Assembly: GCA_012295275.1 (NCBI GenBank)
Contig: CM022674.1
Coordinates: 3,293,242 to 3,357,241, forward strand
Direction: 5' to 3'
DNA length: 64,000 nt
Origin: Chrysomallon squamiferum
Taxonomy: Eukaryota; Mollusca; Gastropoda; Neomphalida; Peltospiridae
Each line of letters opens with the position of its first letter. Within the stretch, counting starts at the first letter, position 1. The notes under the pieces were generated by a model. The model searched no databases, was not told the origin of the DNA, and saw nothing but the letters and a program-made list of their open reading frames with translations. This document shows positions 40,210 to 52,600 of this stretch, one piece after another. A program made the position numbers and the translations under genes.

Positions 40210-40509
40210 AATGGAGAAAAGAAATGACACTTTGTCCTCTGTTTTCTTTCCTATGTTTTCTGTAAAACTGACACAAATTTAAAGTGCTCTTAATGTAAAA
40301 CGTGATTTTAAAAAAAAGAAGATAACATTCTAAAAAAAAAGAAAGAAAAGACACAGCAAAAGGTATTCCTAACAGTAATTGTTTTTAATCAGCATTTAAT
40401 GATTTTATTTCTATTTTAATGGACATAACTAATCCGTAAATTTCGATATTTCTGGGACGTGATTTATTCTGCTTACTTTCGCCTCAACATTCTTACATGT
40501 ACAGAGGAA

Positions 40510-40688
40510 AATACCGTGTGTGTGTGTTTGAGTGTGTGTGTGTGTGCGTGAGTGTGTGTGTGTGTCTGTGTGTGTATATGTGTGTGTTTGTGTGTGTATG
40601 TGTGTGTGTGTACCTTTGGAGGGCGTACGTGCAAATGTATGTATGTATGTATGTATGTATGTATGTATGTATGTATGTATGTATGCAT
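40510..40688. repeat. (GT)n-(GTAT)n microsatellite
   Basis: About 100 bases of imperfect GT, a 25-base spacer, then 50 bases of GTAT. Confidence 0.95.
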
Positions 40689-41024
40689 CATACTTTCTTC
40701 TTCGTTAAAATACACAGACACTGCTAAGGTAAATCAGTACACCAAGCAGTCGCTGGCGTTGGTTTAGAGATTTATACATCGTATTGATTTTCAACAATTG
40801 AATATTTCGTTCAACAATTGGAATTAAACCCGACTGGCCATACAGATTTGTGACAGGTCAAACCGAGCGCCTCGTAGCTATTTTTTTTTTACTCTTGTTG
40901 TTTTTGTCATTTTCTTCTTCAAGAAATGAAAAGCGCAAACGTTTACACAAACTGGACAGTTTTCTCGATAAAACGACACTAATAGGAGAGTATTGCCATC
41001 CATTAAATGTCAAGAATCTTCTCT

Positions 41025-41181
41025 TAGTTCCAGTCTCGCGAGATTTCCATACGCGATAACTCTCGTGATAATAGATGGCGCTCTTTCTGTCGGTGGGCGT
41101 CGCCAAACATGTCACCGTTGGCTATTAGTTATCGAACCTAGAAGCTACTTGATGGCTGTTCGCTCGAAATTCGAGACGAAA
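41025..41181 (+). promoter_or_regulatory. Promoter-like patch with possible short first exon
   Basis: The palindrome TCTCGCGAGA (41034-41043), known as a core-promoter element of TATA-less genes in vertebrates, lies 30 bases before AGATGGCGC (41073-41081), which resembles CTCF and YY1 site cores. About 70 bases on, the ATG at 41152 opens 10 codons (MAVRSKFETK) ending at AAA|GTATGT in phase 0. The start context is weak. The patch is CpG-rich for this window. No downstream exon was linked to it. Confidence 0.3.
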
Positions 41182-41284
41182 GTATGTGAATGTGATATCT
41201 GGCAAATTTCTGCGATAGTGTTCTAAGATGTCAGTGATTTGTTCTTGAAATATGGAATGTTTAGATAAGATGAAGATATCATTT

Positions 41285-41285
<1 letters not shown>

Positions 41286-41319
<34 letters not shown>
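41286..41319. repeat. Poly-T tract
   Basis: About 31 T. Confidence 0.9.
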
Positions 41320-41320
<1 letters not shown>

Positions 41321-41427
41321 ACATATACTAATTTTTTTGAATGAAAGAAAATTTTAAAATGTCATTAAATAAAAAACATAAAATCAACATTTATAATAAA
41401 ACATGAAAAACAATATTTCTAAGTTAC

Positions 41428-41480
41428 ATCATCATCATCATCATTATTACTATTATTATTATTATTATTATTATTATTAT
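41428..41480. repeat. (ATC)n-(ATT)n microsatellite
   Basis: ATC units followed by ATT, about 53 bases. Confidence 0.93.
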
Positions 41481-41744
41481 GGTGGTGCCATTTTTATGTT
41501 TCGAAAAAGTAGAAAACACTATCATCATCAGTTTATTATTATTTATTTTTTAAATTTTTTTTTCGAAATTAATACGATTTCCACATACTAAGAACTAGTC
41601 CGCAAATAATTTAGATTTCTACATTAAAAGCTTTATAAAACCAAATGTTCGCCTGTTTGCCAGAAATCTTAAACTAAAATATCTGCTACTGTTGTTTTCT
41701 ATAAACGTTATTGTTGCTGTCTTCTTTTGTTTTGTTTTGTTTTC

Positions 41745-42120
41745 TTTGTGTGTATGTGTGTGTGTGAGTGTGTGTGTGTGTGTGTGCGTGTGAGTGTGTG
41801 TGCGTGTGAGTGTGTGTGCGTGTGTGTGCGTGTGAGTGTGTGTGGCATAGCTATTACTAGCACTGCAGCTACTGCTATGACTGTTACTCCATTACTACTA
41901 CTACAACTACTACCACCACTACTACTACTGCTACTACTACTACTGCTACTACTACTACTACTGCTGCTGCTACTACTACTACCCTGCTTATGCTGTTACT
42001 TCTGTTACACTATTACAACCATTACTATTACACTATTATTAATGCTATTGCTATACTATTGTCACCAGCACTGGTATTGCTATAACTACTGCTACCACCT
42101 CTTCTATTTTTGCTACAACT
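41745..42120. repeat. (GT)n then (CTA)n cluster
   Basis: About 100 bases of GT with GA interruptions, then about 240 bases of CTA/CTG-type trinucleotides, the right half very degenerate. Confidence 0.93.
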
Positions 42121-42316
42121 TCTAACACGTATTTCATTGCAAACATTGACATACAGTTCTTGGCTTTACGATATTTATCTTTATAAATATTTTATTTTAT
42201 TTTAATGTTCCTAGACGTTTCAAAAAGAAGACATTTTTTTTTTTATTTCTGTTTTTCTTTTTCCTTTTTGTTAATATCAGTAAGGCTCATTCTTGTTGAC
42301 AAAAACAACATTAAAC

Positions 42317-42322
42317 TCCTTA

Positions 42323-42350
<28 letters not shown>
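42317..42350. repeat. Poly-A tract
   Basis: About 28 A. Further poly-A runs lie at about 42530-42550 and 42613-42635. Confidence 0.9.
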
Positions 42351-42355
<5 letters not shown>

Positions 42356-42639
42356 CCAAAACACAAAACGGCATCCGATTGATTAAAGGCATTTTCTATA
42401 GATTTTATACTTTTTCTTCTTTTTTTTTAAATTTCTCTTTTTAATTATGCTGTTTTTTTTTCTTTTTTCTCTTTTTTTTTTCCTTTCCTTTTTTCGTTCT
42501 TATGCTATTTTTTCTTTCTTTCTTTCTCTAAAAAAAAAAAAAAAAAAAAGAAAAGAATTTCCTTCACGTTCTGGAGATGAAATCTCGTAATAAATTGTGT
42601 TTCTTCGAGACTGAAAAAAAAAAAAAAAAAAAAACAAAT

Positions 42640-43550
42640 TTTAAAAAATTAATTCTCGCTAAGAAATCACAACTCCATTTGCTGGGTCTAATTTATTAAC
42701 CGCGCCGTTTATCCTTTTTCATCGATCTACCTTCCGTGCAGAACCAGATTCTGAAAACTCCAGTTTTCTCCTTTGTAATGTCAGTTTTGTGTTCAGCATG
42801 TTGCGCGTGTGTGTTTGCGGTGGTTTTTGTGCGTGCACTGGAACGTACATACATTATTGTTTGTTGGTGTAATATCGTATGTGAGTTTTCTGCATATGTT
42901 TTGTATATATGTGTTCCAGGTGTGTATTTATAGCTGTATTGTGTGAGTATGTTGTGGATCGTGTCTGCATATGTGTGTGCTTTGTTTGTGCGTATGTGTG
43001 TGTGTGCTTTTACCTGCGTTTGCGTTACGGGTATGGAATTACAGAGAGATAAGTGTTAAACGATGTGTACATATGTGTGTGTATGTGCGGTGTTCTTTAT
43101 GTTTTGTGTTCTTTACGTGATTGCCTTATAAAGACTGTTTTCAGTTTAGACTCTAACCTGATAGATTTCGCGAGATTTGTTTTTCGGTAACATATAAGAA
43201 AAGGATAATCATTATAATCATCAACAACAAAACAACAAAAACAACAGTTAAAAAAAATCTCAAAACACGAGTTATCAGGAAAGAAAATCGGTTGCTCCTA
43301 AAAAAAAAAAAAAAAAAAAAAAAATCTGCTGTTCGATATTTCAATTTTAAAGATCCATTCCCCAAGGAATTCGACAAGCAGCTCACAACTATACATCCCA
43401 TGATGCATTGCCTGCGACCATTTTGTTACACGTCGTTTATCCGTAGAGCGATTTATCATCGGAATATGGAGACGAACAAGATCGATGCAGATGTACTTTC
43501 GGCTATTAGATTTAGCACTTGAAGATTCTGAGTTCAATCCTCAGTCGATG
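42640..43550. other. Intergenic DNA, no gene recognised
   Basis: Contains GT-rich sequence at 42950-43110 and poly-A at 43300-43323. The stretch 43340-43500 is unique and of higher GC, open on both strands for about 60 codons, but lacks clear splice sites. Confidence 0.5.
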
Positions 43551-43560
43551 GCAAGTCAAA
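43490..43560 (+). mobile_element. Possible tRNA-derived SINE relic
   Basis: tttagcacttgaagattct followed by gagttcaatcctcag resembles the anticodon-to-T-arm half of a tRNA, with a B-box-like core. It is directly followed by a (CTA)n tract, as SINE tails often are. Confidence 0.4.
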
Positions 43561-43561
43561 T

Positions 43562-43579
43562 AACTACTACTACTACTAT

Positions 43580-43620
<41 letters not shown>

Positions 43621-43660
43621 TTGCTACAAATATTATTATTATTATTATTATTATTATGGA
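43562..43660. repeat. (CTA)n-(TTA)n microsatellite
   Basis: About 60 bases of CTA/ACT, a short spacer, then about 28 of TTA. Confidence 0.95.
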
Positions 43661-44023
43661 TGGATGAACCGATAGACGGACGTGGTCAATTAGAAAAACC
43701 ATTGAAGGGTTACTCTTTCGAGTTTAGCAGCTAAGTGTCTTTCATCTGCACCAACCCATAGACAGGACAATGCACGGAATGCAAGATATCAGTCCGTCGA
43801 AACAACGCACACTGATCAGAGCTACGTCCCGATTTATATAGATACACATACAGAAAGACATTCAGATGAATAGACAAAGGGACAGGCACACAAAAACCGA
43901 AACATCAGTTACCATTTTTTTCTTTAATTATTAAATTTAATTATATTTTTTTTTTCTGTATTTCTCTATATATCTTCGTTAGCTACCGAGTTTGGAAGCT
44001 ACTGAATTTTTCTTTTCTGGTTT

Positions 44024-44300
<277 letters not shown>

Positions 44301-44932
44301 TACACATGAAAACACAGATTAAAAAAAACCACAGTCGTGTATTGTCTCACATATACACACACACGCACGCACCATTATTCCTACCGCACCCCAAACACAT
44401 TAAACAAACAAACAAACAAAACAGATACGCCAAACACACGCGTTCAAAAACGTCATCATTTTAAAAAAATTCAGTCTCCACTCGTAAATTTTACATGTTA
44501 ACTCTTGTCTAAAAACCCACTACACTGTATTCCGTTTCTTTCCTCAGAGCTCATAATTCCGTGCTACTCTTCCAATTCGCCATCCAAGCCTACCAACCAC
44601 AATCTTGTAAACCGTGGAAGAGTAATTAACCATTTGCGATGGGGGGAAAGGAGAAGAAAAAAAAAAGATCAACTGGTATTCGTGAATTAATTACACCGTA
44701 ACCCCATAGTAAACTAACCCAAAATCTTCTTGCAGATTGACAGCCTGTATAGCTCCGCCTACTGATTAATATTAATAAATGAATATATAAATACATACAG
44801 TAATGAGAATTACTGCATTAACGACGAGCAAACGGGCTTAATACTTTCTCAGATCGTTGTTAGGGGGACGAACGAACTTTTTTGATTTATTCTAAGTATA
44901 CGAGTTCAACTCAGACGCAATCAACTACGAGG

Positions 44933-45004
44933 ATGAAGACTCAGGCGTTTGTCGTAGTAGCTGCTGTTCTTCTTTTATGTCATCTTGTCGTATCCCAAGA
45001 ACAG
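44933..45004 (+). CDS. First coding exon of a secreted or membrane protein (signal peptide)
   Basis: The ATG at 44933 (context gaggATGA, G at -3) opens 24 codons, MKTQAFVVVAAVLLLCHLVV then SQEQ, ending in phase 0 at CAG|GTAAGT, a perfect donor. The peptide is a textbook signal sequence: Lys at 2, a core of about 15 hydrophobic residues, and a likely cleavage site near VVS|QEQ or just after it. The mature protein must be encoded downstream, after an intron of unknown length. No acceptor in the rest of the window gives a recognised continuation, so the product cannot be named. No TATA box lies at the usual distance. Confidence 0.65.
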
Positions 45005-45125
45005 GTAAGTGTTTTTTGGTTTTTTTAGTTTTTTCATTTTCTCTCTTTGACTTTGTATTTGTCTTTCATTTCACACACACATATATATATTATACATACA
45101 TACATACACACATACAAACACGGAA

Positions 45126-45159
<34 letters not shown>

Positions 45160-45264
45160 GTATGTATATATATGTATTGACAAAATAAAGTTTTGAACTA
45201 TATTTTAAAGAATACATAGTTATCAAATCAAATTGTAAATTATGGAATTGTGTACATACAAAAA

Positions 45265-45306
<42 letters not shown>

Positions 45307-46240
45307 TATATATATATATACAAAATTGAGGTTTGAGCTATATTTGAAAGAACACATACTTATTAAATCAACTTCTAAATCATAAAATTGTTAACACATA
45401 CACACACACACAAAACACACTCACATACATAAAGTTAGCTCTGAAAAATAATCGTATTTAACGTTACAACACATTTAGAGCTTTTACAAAGTTACCATTT
45501 TCAGCCACCATCACAGTTACGAATGTTATCAAACCTGAGTTACCATTAATGCTGCGTCTAGCTGCCGTTATAAATTTCCCATCTGTCTTAATATTATAAT
45601 TATTATGCTGTTAATAATTATAATCACAGCTGTAACGTAATTACAAACAGAAACCACGTCTTATTAATATATGCGACTGTTAGCTGTCAAATTCTATTTT
45701 GAAAGCAAACTCGTGATACTGAAATGACGTAAACTGTCTCGTTTTCTAATTTAGATTTCACAAAAAGAAAGAAATACTATATTTAAGCAGTCGTAGGGGT
45801 TATCTAGTATGAAAGAATAAACGAATAGAAGAAATGAATTAAAGACAGTTAATGAATGAGTGGAAGAACTAATTGATGAATGAATGAAAGAACGACTGAA
45901 AGAATGACTGAAAGAATGATTCAAAGAATAAATTCAAAGAATAAATGTATGTATGTATGTATGTATGTAAGTATGTACGCACGCATCCATGCATGTACTT
46001 ATGAACGCACGTGTGTGTTTGTGTGTGTGACTATATACAAACGTAATTACATATTTATGAATATGTCTGTTATTATTCATTATTAACGCCATCGCAGTAT
46101 CACCATCTTTTTCCTCCATCTTTTTATGCGTATGTCAAAAGTTAATCTTGTGTAACTGAGTAAACATAACGTAACTTTTATTTTACTACGCAGACATTAC
46201 AGTTACGTTATTACAGGTAATTCCACCGTAACCATAAAGC
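45005..46240 (+). other. Probable intron after the signal-peptide exon
   Basis: Holds CA/TA microsatellites (about 45070-45175, 45265-45320, 45395-45430). Two similar blocks occur at about 45180-45260 and 45320-45400 (caaaat-aagttttgaactatatttt-aaagaa-acata-ttat-aaatcaa), so a unit of about 140 bp including its CA/TA tract has been duplicated. GTAT units at 45944-45970. No exon seen. Confidence 0.55.
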
Positions 46241-46250
46241 TTGGCGATAT

Positions 46251-46398
46251 GCAACGTATTAAACTCTGAACGTATCAGAGTGGTTACGCAACGTACGAAA
46301 CTCTGAACGTATCACAGTGGTTACGCAACGTACGAAACTTTGAACGTATCACAGTGGTTACGCAACGTACGAAACTCTGAACGTATCGCATGCTTTAT
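46251..46398. repeat. 37-bp minisatellite (4 good units)
   Basis: The unit gcaacgtacgaaactctgaa plus cgtatcacagtggttac starts at 46251, 46288, 46325 and 46362, an exact 37-base period. Decayed copies continue to about 46440, and one recognisable diverged copy (cgcaacgtccgaactctgaa) lies at about 46932, so the array was probably once longer. Confidence 0.93.
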
Positions 46399-46634
46399 GC
46401 CAAGTATTAAACCCTAAGCGTATTACAGACGATTTCATAATGGTTACGAATCGTACAAAAGGCGTTACGAAATAAATAATAAAATTCTACATTAACTCTA
46501 CTAGTGCACGACATCACAGATATATTTACGGGGTAAGAACAGAGGAAATCCGCTGACGCCATCCGAATAATATCAAAGAATTTCTCATATTCACCTCCGT
46601 AAAGAAATAATAAAAAAACAAAAAACTTATATTA

Positions 46635-46790
46635 CAGCCAGCGATACCCCTAATCGTTGAGATGTTGGATAGATATGGAAAATATACAGATGGGGCTCAG
46701 GCGAGGGTTGATCCCGAAGTCCCCAACATCTGAAACGCGAGCTCTAACTGCCAGCATTCTGCGGAGTATTTGTAATCGTTGACAGCAAGT
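46635..46790 (-). mobile_element. tRNA-derived SINE relic
   Basis: On the minus strand ctggcagttagagctcgcg resembles a D-arm or A box. About 35 bases on, cttcgggatcaaccctc resembles a T-arm or B box. The spacing fits a tRNA head, but the cloverleaf is broken. A tail of about 100 bases follows. It sits between the 37-bp array and its diverged copy, as if inserted into that repeat. Confidence 0.45.
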
Positions 46791-47489
46791 AACTCTAAAA
46801 AAAGGTTGTGACATATTTTTCAAATGTAACTGGAAATACATGTTCACAGCGTATTGAAAAGCATAACCGTATAATGTTGAAAGAAATTAAATGACATTTT
46901 TTAACGTAACTTTGGAGATAATTTAATTGAACGCAACGTCCGAACTCTGAACATAACTGAATAACGTTCTTCGTAACGATATGTATGTGAACGTAATTAT
47001 ATAAGTTTAATCGTAAACTACAGGACTGAACGCAAGTTTAAAATGTTACTTTTGATGCTGTTGCTGCTGCTGCTGCTGAAACTAATAATAATATCAACAA
47101 CAACAGCAACAAAATGTTTAATACAAATATATGAAAAACGAAAATATAAATATTAAAAAAAAAATAATAATAATTAAATGAAATAAAACGTAACAGAAAA
47201 TATTTATTCTTAGTTGTTCTTCGTACTCTAAATATGCGCTTTAAATATCGTAATCTGTGCATTCTAACCCTGGTTTATGTTACATTCTTTTTTTTTCTCC
47301 TTCCTTCCATGTTTTCTAATTAGTTGAGGAATTAATGGAATCGAGTGACATTACTGTTCTGTACACAAGAGACATCATGTCGATAAGGTTTGGTGCGCAC
47401 ACATTTCACGTACCATTACACATGAATGTTGTCGTTGCAAAATAATATGCCAAAATGATTATAGACGCATTTCATAAACAGATATACAC

Positions 47490-48160
47490 ACAGGGTCAGA
47501 TATATATAAACGATAATAGACCGACAGTGATATGATATACATAGAGATTAGACAGACAGAAACGAAGATTAGACAATAGACAAGTACAGATAGATAGAAA
47601 AGTTATAAGACAGACACAGAATATAAGTAAAGACGCAAAACAGACACGAAAAGGTATATAAGCAACGTTTTTTTTTTTTTTTTTATAAATGGACATAGAG
47701 TCATGAAATAAAACACGAACTGGGATAGACGTTGACACAAACAGAAGCTCAAAATACGGACGTGGATATCATCAAAGAATACAGACACGAACAAACAGAC
47801 GTATTCAACGATATTACACAGACAAGCACACACAAATACAAGTAATGTTTTTAGACAGACACGGACAGAGAAAAAAACAAGTTATTAGACACGTAGACGG
47901 ACATTAGCAAATATTTATGAGAGAACACGAACAAAAAAAGTAACCTAATTCATCAGAACATATTGGAACTTTAGCGAGTCGCATACACCAACACATGCAC
48001 AAGCAAAACTATTAGAAACGGACATAGAATATAAACATAAATATTTGACACGGACACAGACACAAGAACAATTATTAGAGAGGGACACAAGAAACAGTCA
48101 AAAACAGAGAAATTAAGCAAGAATATCAGAAAAGAAAGATGAATAGACAAAACTATATTT
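47490..48160. repeat. Degenerate GACA-rich array, about 670 bp
   Basis: Phrases of the type ttattagacacggacatagaa, agacagacacagaatataagt and gacacgaacaaacagac recur roughly every 35-45 bases across the block, always with the GACA strand on +. Individual units are strongly diverged. Minus-strand frames are repeat shadows. Confidence 0.6.
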
Positions 48161-48309
48161 AATAAAAATACATACAAAGATCTGTTATCGTATGATAATA
48201 TAATAATAATAATAATAAAGAAGAATCTAAGAAGAAAGAAAAAGGGCGTATTAGTACAGAAGTAAACAAAAGTTACTAAAAGAGTATCCACATGACTGAA
48301 AATGTATTC

Positions 48310-48396
48310 AGCATATATATATATATATAGTTATGCTTCTATACGCTATGGTAGTGTATTTCGATTTACATTTCAAAAATATTTCACACACATGCG

Positions 48397-48427
<31 letters not shown>

Positions 48428-48560
48428 TTACATATATGTGTGTGTATGTGTATGCACATATGTTCACACTCTGACATATAGATAAATAGATAGATAGAGA
48501 GAAAAATACACTCACCTACCCCCAAACACAGACACACATATACATACATACATATTCACT
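48310..48560. repeat. (TA)n, (GT)n, (GATA)n and CA cluster
   Basis: Short microsatellites in series, including TA at about 48399-48424. Confidence 0.9.
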
Positions 48561-48668
48561 CATAACAAAAACATTCACATGATACACTCATACAGGCTTA
48601 GACCCTACAGTCATCCACACAAATTAGGACACGGTACGAAAACCGTACATAAACACATTTCTACAGAG

Positions 48669-48702
48669 CCACACACACACACAGACACACACACACAGAC
48701 AC

Positions 48703-48754
<52 letters not shown>

Positions 48755-48784
48755 AGACAGACAGACACACACACACACACACAC
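48669..48784. repeat. (CA)n microsatellite
   Basis: About 115 bases of CA with GACA interruptions. Confidence 0.96.
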
Positions 48785-49548
48785 TGTAATTTCCTTTCGG
48801 CAGTCAGTATTATTTTATATTCATTACTTAGCATCCCATCAGACAGCCAGATTGCTTTAGTAATTCGACATTCCAGAATTTAATAAAAACATTTCACATG
48901 TAAACACACACTTCAGCTAACGGAACAGTCAACGGAAACGAGCCCGAAGCTCCTGAACAATTTTTATTCGTTTTCAAGAAGACCAGCAATAATTATCATT
49001 GTAAAATTTCTGAAACTAACCGTGGTCAAAGACCTCGAAGAATTTTTAATCTGCGGTTATATGGCGTTATACGAACATTACTTGACTGAACAGAAAACAA
49101 CAAGAAATCCTGCAGCTAACGGTTGCTATTTTTCAATTAAGAGAAAAGGGATCTGTGATGCATGCATACGTTGTCTTCAGTTATGTATCGTAACTTTTAA
49201 CTGAGCCAGAAATGGGGATAGGCCGAGCGAGAAACGCATACACGCGTATAGAGACAGACAGAAATACGAGGGCCATAATCAAGGCGAGCCAACGCCCCAA
49301 GTACCGCCCTACCCTCCTCGTCTCCACTTCGTTGATTAAGGGACAAGACTCTAGGTGACAATAAATTCTGAAAATGGAATAATAGAATTTGTAATCTTTT
49401 TTTTTTTTTCGTTTTATCATTATTATTATCTTCGTTAGCATCATCATCAGTGTCATCATGATCAAAAATAAGCATTTTAAAAATACCATTAACAATATTA
49501 ACAATTTCAGTAAAAATTAAATTTTAGATGTCCTGTTTCTGTTGAAAT

Positions 49549-49550
<2 letters not shown>
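48785..49550. other. Intergenic or intronic DNA
   Basis: 49200-49370 is a GC-richer unique patch of unknown meaning with no splice-bounded frame. 49395-49460 is poly-T plus ATT/ATC. Confidence 0.5.
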
Positions 49551-49645
<95 letters not shown>

Positions 49646-49690
49646 TTTTCTGTGTGATTGTCTGTTTGTCTCTCTTTCTCTCTGACTCTC
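49551..49690. repeat. (TC)n microsatellite
   Basis: About 88 bases of TC, then GT/CT variants. Confidence 0.96.
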
Positions 49691-49699
49691 TTAATCTTT

Positions 49700-51262
49700 C
49701 ATAGTCCCTTCATGAATCTACAAAGAGAATATTTTCCGATAAACCGATAAAGCGTTTTATAATCACGTTGTGTAGGCCTACACTTTATCAGTATAAATTT
49801 AACTAAATATTTCTTTTTTCACAATTTGTTGGTCCGCTGTTTGTTCAGATATATAAAGACCTATTTAAAAGTATGTAGGCTCTCTTTGGCTTGTCATATT
49901 AACCACTTTTTTTCCTTTTATACATGTAAAACATCGGCTAAATAATTGCAGTGCGAATCTGTGTAATTTCATTAAACTTCGAGAGAAAAAAAAAGGCTTT
50001 TTTAAAGACATTTTTTTTAATTTACTTACTTATTTATTTATTATTATTATCTTTATTTATTTATTTATTTATTTAATAAATTATTTCAATGTCTGTTCGG
50101 AATCTATTTTCATTCATTACCTATTATCGTACGACCCCATCATTTCAAATTTCCCTTTCCCTCAAAGTTCAATGCTCTCTGCAAAACCGAACCATTCACG
50201 GTATCAAAACCACAAGCACACTAAACTCTTCCACATGGCCGCTGATCCAATGAAACACATATTGACAGAACAAACAGATAAAAAAAAAAAAAAAAAAAAA
50301 AATTGAAAAAGAGAAAGAGAAAAAATGCATTAAAATCTCAAACATCGAACTCTCGGAATAACCAAACCAACTAATGGGCAACTAATCGGTGAAAAAAAGG
50401 GTCGCGGAATAGCACGATCCTCTTTAACGTTGGCTAAATATTTCAGTCGCAGATTTGGTTTTTTTGTCAATGAAATGCAGCCAACGTTTTCTCACAATGT
50501 AGCCGGTACTACGCCCGTAAACCCCGCTGTGGTAGTAACAAGACGTGGTAAACCATGCCACGTACTCGACATGTTATTTTGAGAGCCAGATTCACGATTC
50601 TTAAGCAGTTTGGTTATCAAACATAGTGGTATGTGCTGTCGTGAAACTGAATAAAAAAAAAAAAAAATAAAAATAATAATAATATCATGAGCAACATACT
50701 TAAGTACAGAATCTAAAAAAAAAAGAAAAGTCCTCCACCAAAAAAAAAAAAAAATAATAATAATAAAAATTAAAATAAAATAAAATTTAGAAAAGTAAAA
50801 TAAAAAATTATCGAGAAAAGTAAAAAAAACAAAAAAACATAACAAACAATAAAAAGATTGATTGAAATTTTAATAGAATTTTTTAGTTGATTATGACTTA
50901 ATTTAGAATTCGAGGATGAAAACGATATGTTCTTTCTTCTTCTAATTAAAAATAAAAATAAAATATTAATGATCGTATTATGTAAATGAAAATAATAATA
51001 ATAATAATAATAATAATAACGATAATAATAATAATAATAACAATAATTATGATAAGATAACAGTAAAAGAAAATCGAAAGATAAATATTAATTAGTGATT
51101 TGTAGGGTGTGTTCTATTTAAAAGCGACTTTTATTATGTAGCGAGAGCACTTTTCCTAATCTAAATTTTTGAAATTATGTCAAGATTATTATCCATATGT
51201 AACCTTTGCAGCAATTTTGTTTTTGTATTATTATTATCACTGCTAGTACTGTTACTACTAAG

Positions 51263-51293
<31 letters not shown>

Positions 51294-52390
51294 TTAATAC
51301 TGTTGCTGTTATTTTGTTCTTCTTGTTGATGTTGTTGTTGCTGTTGCTGTCTTATTAATTTCGAAATAGAAAAAGAAAAGAAAAGAAAGAAAGAAAAAAA
51401 ATTAAAATAAGGAAGAAGAAAGTTTTAACGGACGACATAACTGTCATATTATCAGAATAAAAACAAAGAAAGAATAATGACGAAGAAACAAAAGAAACTA
51501 AAAAAAAAGAAAAGAAAAGTAAAATAAACCCCAAAAAACCCAGAAGAAATAAAAACAAAACAAAACAAAAGCATTTGCTGTGATAACTGCTATTGTAACA
51601 AGCTAAAACATGCGGATGAAATTAATTTTTGAAAGAAGCATGTTATAATTTAACGGAACTTTTATAATGATTATAAAATACATGGATATAGTGTTTTTAT
51701 TTTTTATTTTTGTTACTTATTGTTTCCTTTCGTTCATAACAATAATTATATACATCTGATGTCGTTATGCATTCTCAAAAGTTTCTCGATCACGTAATAA
51801 ACTAAACATTATTTGACGCATTCGAATTGCGAAATAAAAAAATAAAAATAAAAATAAAAAATAAATTACTGGACGATTGAAATGCGCGTCTATAGATATT
51901 CTGGTAATAATAATAATAATAATAAAAGATGGATGAAATAATAAAAAAAGAATATTAATTAAAGGGAGAGCCACTAAAAAAAATAATGTAAACGACACAA
52001 GAGAGTAGAAACATAGCACAATACAGTACAATACAATACAATAAAACATAGCATCATACAATACATTATTATCCAGAACAACGCAACATATTATAATGTA
52101 TAAAAAATGCAACAGTACAACACAAAAAAAAAGCAAGTGAGTAAAACACAACACTAGATTACATACAGAAACGCAATAGAATACAAAGAAATTTAAAAAA
52201 TAAAACATAAAAAAATGAAGAATACAAACAATGCAAACAGTACACAACGTTATACACCAACCACACACTAATCCTCATTTAACTGCTACATACTAAAACA
52301 AATAAGGCTCAAGTTCATATCACTATAGTCCAGCCAAAGCTACAGTTACAAAACCACTACAGCGAAATCTGGTCTTAGCCAAGCCATTCC
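49700..52390. other. AT-rich DNA, no gene recognised
   Basis: A/T-rich low-complexity runs dominate: TTTA near 50025-50085, poly-A near 50280-50300, AAT near 50995-51040, CTA near 51255-51292, AAAG/AAAAC near 51360-51570, and ACAAT units near 52018-52045. 50490-50650 is a unique patch of higher GC with a short inverted repeat (cgtggtaaaccatgccacg), open on neither strand for long. Confidence 0.5.
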
Positions 52391-52396
52391 AAATAA

Positions 52397-52600
52397 CTAT
52401 CGGATAAACAAATAATCAGTGTATCTACGTAATCTTTCGTTTCCAATCCGAAAGAAGAGAGAAAATACACTCGGTAATCTTCGCAAGACCGTTATCCGAT
52501 TTTCATTTTTAAAATCAACTGGTAACGAGCATATGCTACGCCTAACCGCCTCGCACTGGTGTACGAAGGCTGTGATCAACTTCCGGTACTGACTACGCAT
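52397..52600 (-). other. Exon-like island, unknown product
   Basis: The minus-strand ATG at 52600 opens 67 codons of non-repetitive, Arg-rich peptide (MRSQYRKLITAFVHQCEAVR...). The start lies next to ACCGGAAGT, and a second GGAAGT-type ETS-like core (ACTTCCGA on the minus strand) occurs just upstream. This could be a TATA-less promoter with a first exon, but no good donor is visible and the peptide is not recognised. Confidence 0.22.

Noticed and set aside
46637-46732. A 31-codon phase-0 continuation (PAIPLIVEMLDRYGKYTDGA...) after an attacag acceptor, which joined to 44933-45004 would give a 55-residue secreted peptide
   Set aside because: The pyrimidine tract is poor (A-rich), and the segment coincides with the tRNA-derived SINE-like element on the opposite strand, so the open frame is probably accidental. 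Spliced reads from 45004 to 46637 would reverse this.
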